From Anaerolineales bacterium (lineage in GTDB: Bacteria > Chloroflexota > Anaerolineae > Anaerolineales > RBG-16-64-43), in contig JAFGKK010000135.1 of assembly GCA_016928575.1 (NCBI GenBank), forward strand, positions 32,522 to 96,521: a DNA stretch of 64,000 nt, given 5' to 3'. The notes beneath the pieces were generated by a model. That model saw nothing but the letters and a program-made list of their open reading frames with translations, had not been told where the DNA came from and made no database searches. A program made the translations under genes and the position numbers. Each line of letters starts with the position of its first letter. The first letter of the stretch is position 1. Shown here piece after piece: positions 8,130 to 17,258 of the stretch.

Positions 8130-9062
8130 ATGGACAAGGGGGGAGATGGTGCAGCCGCGGGAGCACCGCGGCGCCTACGCCCCCTCACGATGGAGTCGAT
8201 CGGCATGGCGGAATCGCAGCCGTCGGACGGCGTCAGCTTGCGCTGGAACCGAACCTCATATTTTCTCCTCAGCATGTTCCTGGCGCTGATCGCCCTGATC
8301 ATCGCCGTCTGGTGGCCGCTGGCGGAGGCGTACCTCGGATCGATCAACCCCGATTTTCCGATCTGGGCCCAGGTGGATTGGCTGCTGATCGGAATCTTCC
8401 TGGTGATGTCGGTTTTGATCATGTCGGGCGCGGATCTGCGGGTCGACGCTTGGACCGCGTTCGTGGCAGCGGTCGGCGGCCTGACGATCGAAGCCTGGGG
8501 AACCCAGACCCTGCTGTGGACTTACTATACGGACGAACGGCCGCCGCTGTGGATCGTCCCCGCCTGGCCGATCGCGACCCTGGCGATCGACCGCATCTGC
8601 CGCCTTCTCGGGGGGCTTTACCGGCGGGTGCCTGAACGGTGGACCGCGCGCCTGTTTTGGATCGTGTTCGGCGGCTTCTACCTGCTGATGGTCTACTACG
8701 TCCGGGGAACCTTCGACAAGCCGTTCACCCTCGCCGCGCTGCTGTTGTGCGCCCTGATCATAATCTCTCCGGGCGACAAGCGCGCCGCGCTGTTGTTGTT
8801 CGCGGGCGGGGCCGGGCTGGGGTATTTCCTCGAGTTGTGGGGGACGACCCGCGAGTGCTGGACCTACTACACCCGGGAGACTCCCCCGCTGTTCGCCGTG
8901 CTGGCGCACGGGATGGCGGCCACCGCGTTTTGGCGGGCCGGAGCGATTTTGAAATTGTTCTATCAAAAAGCGAGGGAGGTGCGGATCCTGCGCGGATTGC
9001 CGACTCCTTCGGAGGCGCAGGAAGGACCGGAGATCACGAGCATGGCGAAAACTCAATCGTAG
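8130..9062 (+). CDS. Multi-pass membrane protein with an internal sequence repeat
   Basis: Not recognised as a named family. A 310-residue protein with about seven hydrophobic segments between residues 45 and 290. Two copies of one motif lie in different halves: EAWGTQTLLWTYYTDERPP (about residues 110-130) and ELWGTTRECWTYYTRETPP (about 245-265), each followed by another membrane segment. That suggests an ancient duplication with the aromatic/acidic motifs facing each other across the membrane. Start uncertain: 8130 fits a near-leaderless transcript, while ATGs at 8190 and 8205 would remove a poorly conserved-looking basic tail. The downstream RAYT-like gene follows after 47 bases and may be co-transcribed. 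Function unknown. Confidence 0.75.
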   Translation: MDKGGDGAAAGAPRRLRPLTMESIGMAESQPSDGVSLRWNRTSYFLLSMFLALIALIIAVWWPLAEAYLGSINPDFPIWAQVDWLLIGIFLVMSVLIMSGADLRVDAWTAFVAAVGGLTIEAWGTQTLLWTYYTDERPPLWIVPAWPIATLAIDRICRLLGGLYRRVPERWTARLFWIVFGGFYLLMVYYVRGTFDKPFTLAALLLCALIIISPGDKRAALLLFAGGAGLGYFLELWGTTRECWTYYTRETPPLFAVLAHGMAATAFWRAGAILKLFYQKAREVRILRGLPTPSEAQEGPEITSMAKTQS

Positions 9063-9109
9063 GAAGGCCGGATCCGCCGGCTTACAAAAAAACCATCAAG
9101 GGGGAGACG

Positions 9110-9658
9110 ATGAACCCAACTGAGAATACTCTATCGACGCCGGTTTTTTACGTCAGGGCGGCCGTCGGCGGCTGGAAGCACCTGTTCGCCAACGAGGCCT
9201 GCGCGCGGATCGTTTTCGATTCGCTGGCGCACCTGGGGCGCACGCGGAAGCTTCTGCTGTACGCGTTCGTCCTGCTGCCTTCGCACCTGAACCTGCTTTG
9301 CCGCCCGCAGTCAGGGGATCTCCGCCGGGTCCTCGAAGGATTTGCGGATTTCACCGCCGCGCGGATGGTTTCGGCGCTGCGCCGGCGGGGACGGCATCCG
9401 CTGATGCACTACCTCCACGCACGGTCGGAGAACGTCAAACACGGAGCGCCGATTTGGGGGGATCTGCGGGTCGAGGAGATCTCCTCCAGGAACCGGCTGG
9501 CGTCGGTGTTGGATTTTCTGCACGACAAGCCGCTGTCCGCGGAGTGGCGCCTGGCGGCCAAGCGCTCCGAGTATGTGTATTCCAGCGCGTGTTTCTACGA
9601 TCTGGGGCGCGAGCCGATCGTCCCCGTGGCGGACGCGCGGATCGAACTGGCGGAATAA
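9110..9658 (+). CDS. REP-associated tyrosine transposase (RAYT/Y1_Tnp) relative lacking catalytic residues
   Basis: A 182-residue protein that aligns by eye along the whole length with the IS200-like/RAYT family: an N-terminal VRAAVGGWKHLF strand, the core strand LLYAFVLLPSHLNLLCRP, and a C-terminal EYVYSSACFYDLG. In active members the core strand carries His-hydrophobic-His and the later helix carries Tyr in a YIHxNPV-like stretch. Here these are His59-Leu-Asn61 and Phe136 (in LDFLHDKPL), so both the metal-binding HUH motif and the nucleophilic tyrosine are changed. The frame is complete and starts at an ATG behind GGGGGAG. It is probably catalytically dead for DNA nicking; a retained DNA-hairpin-binding role is inference. 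Palindromic repeats are plentiful nearby. Confidence 0.8.
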   Translation: MNPTENTLSTPVFYVRAAVGGWKHLFANEACARIVFDSLAHLGRTRKLLLYAFVLLPSHLNLLCRPQSGDLRRVLEGFADFTAARMVSALRRRGRHPLMHYLHARSENVKHGAPIWGDLRVEEISSRNRLASVLDFLHDKPLSAEWRLAAKRSEYVYSSACFYDLGREPIVPVADARIELAE

Positions 9659-9836
9659 GCCGCCCCGGCACAGAGGCAACCGTTCCCTCGGACCGCCGGG
9701 CGGTTCAAGAGACTGCCCGCACAACGCGTCCTCCGGAGAGGCCTTCATGCCCCCGGGAATCGGTCGGCCGCGAAAGAGGATGCCGTACTGCCCGGAAGCA
9801 CCCAGTTCGGCGGCGTACTCCGCTCTGCTCCTGGTA

Positions 9837-9842
9837 TACAAT
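9837..9842 (+). promoter_or_regulatory. -10 box implying a leaderless alpha-galactosidase mRNA
   Basis: TACAAT ends 7 bases before the ATG at 9850, the same spacing as at 4259 and 21724. Confidence 0.45.
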
Positions 9843-9849
9843 GGATTCC

Positions 9850-12210
9850 ATGATTGCCTTTGCGAATCCGCAACTGCGTTTTTTCTTTGATCCGCAAACC
9901 GGAACTTGGGGGCTTGTTTTCCCGGAAGCTGAGGCGGCCGCCCTCGAAGGCGCGCGCATGACCGTAGCCTACCGCGAGGGGGCGCGCCGGACCGAGTGGA
10001 TATGCGGGCCGGTTCGATGCCGGCCGGCGAAGACGCGCCGCGACCCGTTTCATGGCCCGTGCCGCCTGCTTGCGGCGGAGGCGGACGCCGACGGCGGGCT
10101 AACCGTGCGGATGGAGTGGGCGTTGCCCGCCGCCCGCCCGTTCCTGCTTTGGCGGATGATCCTGACCAATCGAGGAACCCGGCCGCTGAGGATCGATTCG
10201 ATCGGCCTGTGCCGGGCCGGACCGCGGTTCGCGGCGGAGGGCGGCGTGCGCCTGCCGATGGATCCGGCGCGGCGGACGATGTTCGTCAACGGCTGGCAGA
10301 CGTGGAGCTTCGCCGGCGGACGGCGCGGCCGCGACCGCCAGCCGACCCACAAGCTGGGTCCGATCAACGCGTCGATGCACATCGGCACGGACGTCCAAAC
10401 CTCCCGGCGGCCGGGCCATTTCGTCTCCGACATGTTCGCCGCCCTCGGCGGCGAATCCGGCGGGGAATTGCTCGTGGCGGGATTCCTGGCCCAGCGCGAA
10501 CAATTCGGAATCGTGGAAACCTGGCTCGGCGACGGGATCCTTTCACTGCGGATCGAGGCCGACGCCGACGGCGTGCGGCTCGATCCGGAGAAGTCGCTCG
10601 CCACCGACCGGGCATTCCTTGCGCTTGGCCGGAAAGCCTCCGCGGCGGAATATTTCGATGCGGCGGCGCGCGAAAACCGGGCCCGCACCCGCCGCGCCGC
10701 GCCCGATGGATGGGGTTCTTGGTACTACTATTATTCGCAGGTCCGCCAAACCGATCTGGAAACGAACACCGATGCGGCCAAAGCGCTGAGGCCGAAGCTT
10801 CCTTTGGAATTGATCCAGCTGGACGACGGTTTCCAGGCGGACGTCGGCGACTGGTTCGAACGCAACGAAAAATTCCCATCCCCGATGCCGGAGCTTTCAG
10901 CCCGCATCCGCAAGGCCGGTTTCCTCCCGGGCATCTGGCTTGCTCCGTTCATTCTGCGCATGGATTCGCGCACCGCCCGGGAGCATCCGGACTGGGTGGC
11001 CCCGGGATCGGGCGGGGTGATGTCGAACGTCGCCGTCGGCGCCGTCCGGCGGACGCGCTCGCTCGACGTCACCCGGCCGGAGGTGTTGGCCCATATCCGG
11101 CGGCTGATCCGAACCGCCGTAATCGAATGGAAATTTCACTTCTTGAAATTGGATTTTCTGTACCACCCGGCGGCGAAGGGCACGCGGTACGCCGACCCGA
11201 CCGCCACCCGGGCCCAGGCGCTGCGCCGGGCTTTGGAAGCGGTCCGCGGGGCGGCCGGGGAGAAAGCCTTCCTCCTCGGATGCGGCTGTCCGCTCGGCTC
11301 GGGGATCGGCGTCTTCGACGCGATGCGCATCGGACCGGACGTCGATTCGGTCTGGAAACCGCACCTCTTCCATCAAGTTTGGGCCGGCCTCGGCGATCCG
11401 ACCGTCCCCTCGGCTTGGAACGCGGTGCGCAATGCGTTCGCCCGCGCGCCGCTGCACCGCCGCTGGTGGTGGAACGATCCGGATTGCCTGCTCGCGCGCG
11501 ACTCGGAGACGACCCTGACCCGCGACGAACGGCGGACCCTCGCCGCGGCGATCGCCCTTTCGGGCGGGATGATCCTGCTGTCGGACGACCTTTCCAAGCT
11601 TTCACCGGATGCCGTGCGGCTGGCGCAGATGCTTTTCCCGCCGCTGCACCGCGCCGCGGATCTGCCCGGCTGGCGCGGCGAGGAAGCGTCTTCGCTGGCG
11701 GTTTTGCCGATGCGCGGGCCGCAGGGAGCATGGTGGGTGATCGGCATCTTCAATTGGGGCGACCTCCCGGCGGACCGGTCCGTCGACCTGCGGGAGTTGA
11801 CCGGCGTCCGCGGGGATGCCCGGGCCTTCTCGCTTTGGGACGAACGGATGATCGAAACAGCGGGAGGAATCCTGGACTGCGGAACAATCCAACCGCACGG
11901 GTCGATCCTCTTGGCGGCGCGGATGAAATCAAAGGGAGTCCAGTATGCCGGATCGAACCTGCATTTCAGCCAGGGAATGGAAGTGGCGGAGTGGAGGAAA
12001 TCCCGCCTTTCGCTGCGGGCGGTTTTAAATTTGGGGCGGGAGGCCGAAGGCGCCGTCTGGATCGCCTTGCCCGCCCGTCCAACCGCCGTTCGGTGGAACG
12101 GCAAACCGGCGTCCTTCGAACAGGCGGGGGAGGATATCTGGAAGATCCCCCTGCGGCTGGCTGGAAAAGGTGCGGTTGAGATCCGTTGGAACCCGGGCGG
12201 CCGGAGGTGA
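9850..12210 (+). CDS. Alpha-galactosidase-like glycoside hydrolase (GH36/clan D)
   Basis: A 786-residue retaining glycosidase, with no signal peptide, so probably intracellular. It has an N-terminal beta-supersandwich (about 1-290), a central (beta/alpha)8 barrel (about 300-640) and a C-terminal beta-domain. Barrel hallmarks are WGSWYYYYSQ at the substrate pocket, the nucleophile Asp435 in LKLDFLY, and the acid/base region GPDVDSVW (Asp497 or Asp499). Likely role: release of alpha-linked galactose from oligosaccharides such as melibiose or raffinose-type sugars; other clan D specificities are possible. An ATG three codons upstream (9841) is in frame and overlaps the -10 box; 9850 fits the leaderless pattern better. 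The longer upstream reading has no family similarity. Confidence 0.85.
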   Translation: MIAFANPQLRFFFDPQTGTWGLVFPEAEAAALEGARMTVAYREGARRTEWICGPVRCRPAKTRRDPFHGPCRLLAAEADADGGLTVRMEWALPAARPFLLWRMILTNRGTRPLRIDSIGLCRAGPRFAAEGGVRLPMDPARRTMFVNGWQTWSFAGGRRGRDRQPTHKLGPINASMHIGTDVQTSRRPGHFVSDMFAALGGESGGELLVAGFLAQREQFGIVETWLGDGILSLRIEADADGVRLDPEKSLATDRAFLALGRKASAAEYFDAAARENRARTRRAAPDGWGSWYYYYSQVRQTDLETNTDAAKALRPKLPLELIQLDDGFQADVGDWFERNEKFPSPMPELSARIRKAGFLPGIWLAPFILRMDSRTAREHPDWVAPGSGGVMSNVAVGAVRRTRSLDVTRPEVLAHIRRLIRTAVIEWKFHFLKLDFLYHPAAKGTRYADPTATRAQALRRALEAVRGAAGEKAFLLGCGCPLGSGIGVFDAMRIGPDVDSVWKPHLFHQVWAGLGDPTVPSAWNAVRNAFARAPLHRRWWWNDPDCLLARDSETTLTRDERRTLAAAIALSGGMILLSDDLSKLSPDAVRLAQMLFPPLHRAADLPGWRGEEASSLAVLPMRGPQGAWWVIGIFNWGDLPADRSVDLRELTGVRGDARAFSLWDERMIETAGGILDCGTIQPHGSILLAARMKSKGVQYAGSNLHFSQGMEVAEWRKSRLSLRAVLNLGREAEGAVWIALPARPTAVRWNGKPASFEQAGEDIWKIPLRLAGKGAVEIRWNPGGRR

Positions 12211-12293
12211 GGGAACGGCTTTGCGGTCCGGCGCCGATGGGAACGGGGTTGTGGAGGGTTTTTCCGGACGAGGGGGGCGTGCCGCGCGAAAGC

Positions 12294-12986
12294 CTATCCG
12301 CCGGGCGTCGGGGATTCCCGGCCGTCGGACACCAAGATCGAAACGAAAACGAAATCCCCGAAATTCTCGCCGGTGTTGCTCCTCAACCTCCACCACCCGC
12401 CGTACCAGCCGTTTTCCATGGGCGCCGTCATTTGGACCGTGACGTCGATGGTATAGCCCGGACTGACGGGCTTGGATAAATGCGACTCGGCTCCCATCAT
12501 CCGTTCGCCGTGGGAGAAACCGAGGACGTAGCCGGTCGTCCACGCGCATACGCCGATGTTCTTCAAGCGCCAGGTCTTTTCGAACGTCTGCCCGGGCGCG
12601 AGGATCGTGCCGTCGGGGACGGTCATGTCTTCGATGAACAGCGAGTCGTTGCACCGGACGTCGGAGGAACCCGCGGCGGGCGGCGGGGTGGCGGCGCCGG
12701 CTTCCCCGGAGTCGGGCGTCAACGTGGCCGGGCCGGCGGCTTCCTCCGAAGGCTCGGGAGCGGACTCGGTCGACGGATCCGCATCTTCGCCGGAAGGTTC
12801 CGCTTCGGCCGGGGCGGTTTCCATGGTCGGCGTGGGGGCGGTTGTGGCTTCCGGGGGAAGAGCGAACGCGGTCAGGGTCGGCGTGAAGGTTGCGGAGTAT
12901 TCGCCGGCCGGGGCGCCGGAGCCGCAGGCGCTTGCGGCCAGCGCCAGGATCAGAACACAGAAGACGCGTGGACAGGTGCGGGACAT
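12294..12986 (-). CDS. Lipoprotein with NBR1-type FW domain, paralogue 2
   Basis: A 230-residue lipoprotein: basic N-terminus, hydrophobic core and lipobox LAASAC, then a long Pro/Thr/Glu/Ser-rich linker (about residues 28-110) and one FW domain at the C-terminus. The domain begins IEDMTVPDGTILAPGQTF and contains KTWRLKNIGVCAWTTGY, then GWWRLRSNTGENFGDF. The ATG at 12986 was chosen over 13013 because GGAGGG lies at the right distance. Convergent with the alpha-galactosidase gene. The linker is acidic rather than purely TPT-like, unlike paralogue 1. Presumably on the outer face of the cytoplasmic membrane; ligand unknown. Confidence 0.85.
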   Translation of the reverse strand: MSRTCPRVFCVLILALAASACGSGAPAGEYSATFTPTLTAFALPPEATTAPTPTMETAPAEAEPSGEDADPSTESAPEPSEEAAGPATLTPDSGEAGAATPPPAAGSSDVRCNDSLFIEDMTVPDGTILAPGQTFEKTWRLKNIGVCAWTTGYVLGFSHGERMMGAESHLSKPVSPGYTIDVTVQMTAPMENGWYGGWWRLRSNTGENFGDFVFVSILVSDGRESPTPGG

Positions 12987-13202
12987 GGATCGCCCTCCCT
13001 TCCAACTATCCATGATTTCATTCTACCACTCAACCCGAGCGATGTTTTCCCGCGAGGGCCGCACCAACCGTTTTCCGTGGAGCATGCGCTCCGGAAGCGC
13101 GATTGATATAATCGTCTGGGACATCGTCGAACGGCCGGCCGGGATCCCGGACGGCGCGGATCCGGCGGCGGGGAAGCCGGCGCTTCCAACGAGGAGGGAG
13201 CG

Positions 13203-13913
13203 ATGAAGGTCAAAGAATGGCTGCTTTCGGTTCCGGGCGTTTTCATTGCCGCGGCGGCGCTCACGCTGATCGTCCTGGCCGAGAGCATGTTTCCGGCTTG
13301 GTCTCCGTACTTCATGGTGTACGCCGCCCTGGCCATCATCCTCCCCCTGGTGCTTGGCACCTATCCGTTTGGATCCTTCGCGGAAGTGATCCGCAAGCAT
13401 TGGCGGCTCACCCTCGGGGTGTTCCTGGCGGCCGTGATTGTGGATCAGGGGCTGGCCGGATGGGCGTATCAGCGCATCCTGGATTCCTTCGGCGTGGGCG
13501 CCAACCCCTTTTATTCGCTCGAGGCCGCGCTGAAGACTCTGGCGGACGGGGCGGCCTTCAAATTCGGAATTTCCCCGGAAGCCGCGATGGCCCTCTACGC
13601 GGTGTTCCTGCTGTTGTGGGCTCCCGTCGGGGAGGAGCTGTTCTACCGCGGGTATATGCAGGGGGCGCTGCGCTCCCCTTTGGGTTTCGGCGGATCGGCC
13701 CTGGCGTCGGCCGCGTTTTTCGGGATCCGGCATGCGACTCACTTTTTCTTCCTGTATCCGCGGATTCCCTGGGGGGCGGCGGCGGCTTGGGTGGTGAGCG
13801 CGTTTGTGTTCGGTTTGTTCATGAGCTTCTTGTGTGAAAAAACGCGGTCGTTGTTCCCGCCCATTCTGGTGCACGCGGGCGTGAACTTGGTCGGGTTTCT
13901 CCTTCTCCTGTAG
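13203..13913 (+). CDS. CPBP-family intramembrane metalloprotease
   Basis: A 236-residue integral membrane protein of the CAAX protease and bacteriocin-processing (Abi) family. All three family motifs are present: EExxxR in GEELFYRGY (Glu144, Glu145, Arg149), FxxxH in FFGIRHATH (His177) and HxxxN in HAGVNL near the C-terminus. About six to seven transmembrane helices surround them. In bacteria, members process peptides or confer bacteriocin immunity; the substrate here is unknown. The start ATG is preceded by GAGGGAGCG. A TATAAT at 13107-13112 would give a leader of about 80 bases. It stands alone between two FW-lipoprotein genes transcribed the other way. Confidence 0.9.
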   Translation: MKVKEWLLSVPGVFIAAAALTLIVLAESMFPAWSPYFMVYAALAIILPLVLGTYPFGSFAEVIRKHWRLTLGVFLAAVIVDQGLAGWAYQRILDSFGVGANPFYSLEAALKTLADGAAFKFGISPEAAMALYAVFLLLWAPVGEELFYRGYMQGALRSPLGFGGSALASAAFFGIRHATHFFFLYPRIPWGAAAAWVVSAFVFGLFMSFLCEKTRSLFPPILVHAGVNLVGFLLLL

Positions 13914-14167
13914 CAGGGCGCGGGAAAAAGGCAGGCGATGTCTTTGCGAGCCAAGGGACATGACCGCGGTGAGATTGTCTATGGCCTTTATCAGCAACCT
14001 GTCAGCGGGGCGGATCCCTCCGCAAGACGCGCGGCTGCCAACGACCGGATAAGGAAAATTCCGAAGCCCCCTCGCACTCCGCGGGCAAATTCTTGACAGC
14101 CTTTTTCCGTACCGCAATAAGCCGCAATCCGCGGTCCGATGCCGGGCGTCCCGGTCCGGGAGAGCCC

Positions 14168-14866
14168 TTAACCGGGTTCTTCCTCCGTAGGCGTTACCGT
14201 GGGCACGTCCGTCTCGGTCGGCTCCGCATCCGTCGGCGACGGGATGGCCGACTCGGTCTTCGCGGCGGCCACGGTGATCTGCACGTACATCAACTGCCCA
14301 AATTGATTTCCCGCTTCGTTTTTCATCCGCCAATACCCGATGTGCGATCCGGCGGCCGCGGGCGCCTCCATGTTGACCGACACATCCACCGTCTCCCCGG
14401 GACCGACGTCGCCTTCCAGCGCGGTATCGACCCCGTCCATGGCCTCGCCGCTGACAAAGACGAGCTGGTAGGACGTCGTCCATGTGCAGGTTCCGGTGTT
14501 TTTAATCCTCCAGGTCTTGATGAACTCCTCGCCGGGATTCATCACTTTTCCGTCGGGGATGGTGACATCGGTGACGAAGGCGGCGTCGTCGCAATAGACG
14601 ATGGTGTTTTGCGGCGGACGGGTTGGCGTGCGCGAGGCCGACGAGCCGGCCGATGAGAGGGTCGGACTCGACTCCGCCGTCTGCGCCGCCTCGGTTGGCG
14701 TCGGCGTGTCCAAGGGGATCGGGGAAGCTACGATCCGGGCGGCGGTCAGGGCTGCGGAAGTGATGGAAGCTTCGAAATCGCTGGGGCTCGACGCGCCCGG
14801 GCTGCAGGCGCTCAACGCGGCCGCGGCGCACAGCATGCACACGGTCTTGATGGCGTATTTTTCCAT
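14168..14866 (-). CDS. Lipoprotein with NBR1-type FW domain, paralogue 3
   Basis: A 232-residue lipoprotein with lipobox AALSAC, a Ser/Thr/Pro linker (about residues 40-90), an FW domain (about 90-205) and a short acidic Thr/Pro tail. The domain reads VTDVTIPDGKVMNPGEEF, KTWRIKNTGTCTWTTSY and GYWRMKNEAGNQFGQL, close to paralogues 1 and 2. Start at the ATG 14866, behind AGGGAGGG; the longer upstream reading is not supported. The 232 bases upstream show no other gene. Divergent from the M42 cluster only in function, not in direction: all lie on the minus strand. Confidence 0.87.
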   Translation of the reverse strand: MEKYAIKTVCMLCAAAALSACSPGASSPSDFEASITSAALTAARIVASPIPLDTPTPTEAAQTAESSPTLSSAGSSASRTPTRPPQNTIVYCDDAAFVTDVTIPDGKVMNPGEEFIKTWRIKNTGTCTWTTSYQLVFVSGEAMDGVDTALEGDVGPGETVDVSVNMEAPAAAGSHIGYWRMKNEAGNQFGQLMYVQITVAAAKTESAIPSPTDAEPTETDVPTVTPTEEEPG

Positions 14867-15098
14867 GAACCCTCCCTTTCTATTGGTTGTCCTGGAACCC
14901 CCAAGGGAGATTTTACCAATCCGGCAAGGCGGGCGGATTCGGACGCTGTGTTTGCGGCGATTCGCCGGAGGATCGTCAAGGAAACGTAGGTTTTCCGGAG
15001 TTCTTGGCGGGAATGGAAGCAACGATGAATCTCGGGTGGAGAAGCGGACTCCCCACCAAGAAGCGGTCTTGGCCTGCCCCGCGCCGGGGCGGATCCGC

Positions 15099-16094
15099 TT
15101 AAAAGCCCACCGGTCCCTGCAGCATAGCCAGCAGCAATTTGACCGCATGTTCCACATCCCCCAGGTCCACCATCTCGGACGGCGAGTGGGCGTAGCGGCA
15201 TGGGATGGATAAGCAGCCGGCCGGGACTCCGGCCCGCGATACCTGGATGACGGAGGCATCGGTCGAGCCGCGCTCGAGGACTTCCAATTGGTGCGGGATG
15301 CGCTGGGCGGAGGCGGTAGCGGTCATCCATTCCACCACCCGCGGATCGGAGATCATCAGCCCGTCGCGCACCTTGACCGCCGGGCCCCGGCCGAGGCTGA
15401 CGGCCATCGGCGGGCAGCGGGGCGTATCTCCGGTTAGGGTAATGTCCACCGAGAGGGCGAGGTCCGGGTCGAGGTGGAAGGCCGCCGTCCGCGCTCCGCG
15501 CAGGCCGACCTCCTCCTGGACGGTGAACGCGAATTGGACTTCGTGCGGCGTGCGCTTCAGGCGGCGCATGGCCTCGATCAGGACCGCCACCCCGATGCGG
15601 TCATCCATCGCCTTGGAGATCAGGCGGGTCCCGGCTTCGACGAACGGGCGGTCGAACACGGCCATCTCGCCCACCTGCACCGGGCAGGATGCCCGGTCGG
15701 CCGCGCCGAGGTCGAGGTAGAGCTGGTCGAGGGTCGGCGCCCGCTTGGGGTCTTCGCGCTCCTCCAGGCCGATCACGCCCGGCTTGCCCGACGCGAAGCG
15801 CACCCGGCTGCCGACGCAATTCAGCGGGAACACGCCGCCGATCGGGGCGACCCGCGCGAATCCGCGCTCGTCGATGTGCGAGACGATCAGGCCGATTTCG
15901 TCCATGTGCGCCGCGAGCATGATCCGCTTGCCGGTTTTCGCCTTGGCCTTAATCACCCCGAGCAGGTTGCCGAGCGCGTCCTCGGAAATGTAATCGCACT
16001 GGCCTTTGATCTCGGCCCGCACGATCTGCCGCAGTTCGGCTTCGCGCCCCGAGGGCCCGTAGGCTTCGGTGAGTTTTCGGATCAACGCTTTCAC
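15099..16094 (-). CDS. M42-family metallo-aminopeptidase, third gene of a tandem set
   Basis: A 331-residue cytosolic aminopeptidase of the glutamyl-aminopeptidase/TET family, whose members form dodecameric tetrahedra that trim peptides. The dinuclear metal site is complete: His in AAHMDEIG, bridging Asp in SKAMDDRIG, catalytic and metal Glu pair in TVQEEVGLRG, Asp in SVDITLTGD and His in RYAHSP. The GTG at 16094 is chosen as start because GGAGGAG sits just upstream and the family begins there; a longer in-frame reading overlaps the previous gene. It lies 38 bases after the second M42 gene and is presumably on the same mRNA. Confidence 0.92.
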   Translation of the reverse strand: MKALIRKLTEAYGPSGREAELRQIVRAEIKGQCDYISEDALGNLLGVIKAKAKTGKRIMLAAHMDEIGLIVSHIDERGFARVAPIGGVFPLNCVGSRVRFASGKPGVIGLEEREDPKRAPTLDQLYLDLGAADRASCPVQVGEMAVFDRPFVEAGTRLISKAMDDRIGVAVLIEAMRRLKRTPHEVQFAFTVQEEVGLRGARTAAFHLDPDLALSVDITLTGDTPRCPPMAVSLGRGPAVKVRDGLMISDPRVVEWMTATASAQRIPHQLEVLERGSTDASVIQVSRAGVPAGCLSIPCRYAHSPSEMVDLGDVEHAVKLLLAMLQGPVGF

Positions 16095-16132
16095 GGGTGC
16101 TCCTCCTTCGGCCGCAAGGCGCGCGGGAACGG

Positions 16133-17254
16133 TCAGGCGAGGCCGCGCCGGCCGTACGCTTCCAGCGCCGCGCGCACCAAGGCGACCAGCGCGCGCCAAT
16201 CATCCTGCCGGGCGATCGCCACCGGGGCGTGCAGATTACGGCAGGGAACCGAGACCGAGACGCTCGGGATGCCCGAGCGCGCGGTGTGGATCGCCCCGGC
16301 GTCGGTGCCGCCGCCGCCCGGCTGGCGGATCTGGTACCGGATGCCGCGCTGTTCGGCCGCGCTTCTCAGCAGGCGGACCAGGCGCGGATCCGAGATGGTC
16401 GCGCGGTCGGCGACGTAGACCGCCGGCCCGCCGCCGAGCCGCGCGTTGTAGGCGGCGTTTTCCGCGCCGTCCCACGCCGGCAGGTCGACGGCCGGAGTCG
16501 CGTCGAGGACGATCGCAATGTCCGGACGGAGGGCGTAGGCGGCCACCTTCGCGCCGCGCGCGCCGATCTCCTCCTGCGCGGTGAACGCCGCCCACAGGTC
16601 GACTCCCGGCGGCGGATCGGCGGCGAGCTCGATCAGCGCGGCCACGCCGAGGCGGTTGTCGAGCGCTTTTCCGAACAGCAGGCCCCGCTCGGCATGAAAG
16701 GGGGTGGCGAAGGCGGCCCGGTCGCCGGGTTTGGCGAGCGCGGCGGCGCCGTTCTTGTCCTTCGCGCCGACGTCGATCGTCAACGAATCCTTCTTGATCG
16801 GGTTTTCGGCTTCCTCTTTTTCGACCAGATGAATCGGTTTGGTGCCGATCACGCCGAGGACTCGCCCGCCGCCGATCCAAACCGGCTTGGCCGGCAAGGT
16901 CTTCTCGTTGATCCCGCCGACCGTCTCGAATTTCCAAAGGCCGTCGCTCCCGGCTTGCATCAGGATCAATCCCACTTCGTCCATGTGGGCCGCGACCATC
17001 GCGCGCCGCGCGGCTTTGCCGCGGGTCCGGCAGCGGACGAGCAGGTTGCCCAGCGCGTCGGTCCGCATCTCCCGGACCTTGCCCTTGAGCGCGTCCTGGA
17101 CGATCCTGCGGACGGCGGTTTCGTCGCCCGATACGCCGCAGGCTTCGCTCAGGCGGCGCAGGAGGGCGAGGTCCGCGCGGCTGACCGCCCCGGCTTTGTG
17201 CGGCCGGGCGCTCCGAGGCCGGGCGGTTTTTTTTCGGACCTTCGACGGAGTCAT
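16133..17254 (-). CDS. M42-family metallo-aminopeptidase, second gene of a tandem set
   Basis: A 373-residue paralogue with a basic N-terminal extension of about 25 residues (MTPSKVRKKTARPRSARPHK) not seen in its neighbours. Metal and catalytic residues are all present: His in AAHMDEVG, Asp in KALDNRLG, Glu pair in TAQEEIGARG, Asp in VLDATP, and a last His in RNLHAP where the others have RYAHS or RYMHS. It starts 4 bases after the stop of the upstream M42 gene, so the pair is translationally linked. A different substrate preference from its neighbours is likely but not readable from sequence. Confidence 0.92.
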   Translation of the reverse strand: MTPSKVRKKTARPRSARPHKAGAVSRADLALLRRLSEACGVSGDETAVRRIVQDALKGKVREMRTDALGNLLVRCRTRGKAARRAMVAAHMDEVGLILMQAGSDGLWKFETVGGINEKTLPAKPVWIGGGRVLGVIGTKPIHLVEKEEAENPIKKDSLTIDVGAKDKNGAAALAKPGDRAAFATPFHAERGLLFGKALDNRLGVAALIELAADPPPGVDLWAAFTAQEEIGARGAKVAAYALRPDIAIVLDATPAVDLPAWDGAENAAYNARLGGGPAVYVADRATISDPRLVRLLRSAAEQRGIRYQIRQPGGGGTDAGAIHTARSGIPSVSVSVPCRNLHAPVAIARQDDWRALVALVRAALEAYGRRGLA

Positions 17255-17258
17255 CCGC

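Noticed and set aside
14092..14117. TTGACA at 14092 as a plus-strand promoter
   Set aside because: The hexamer 17 bases on is AATAAG and no plus-strand gene follows; the region is the 3' side of a minus-strand gene.
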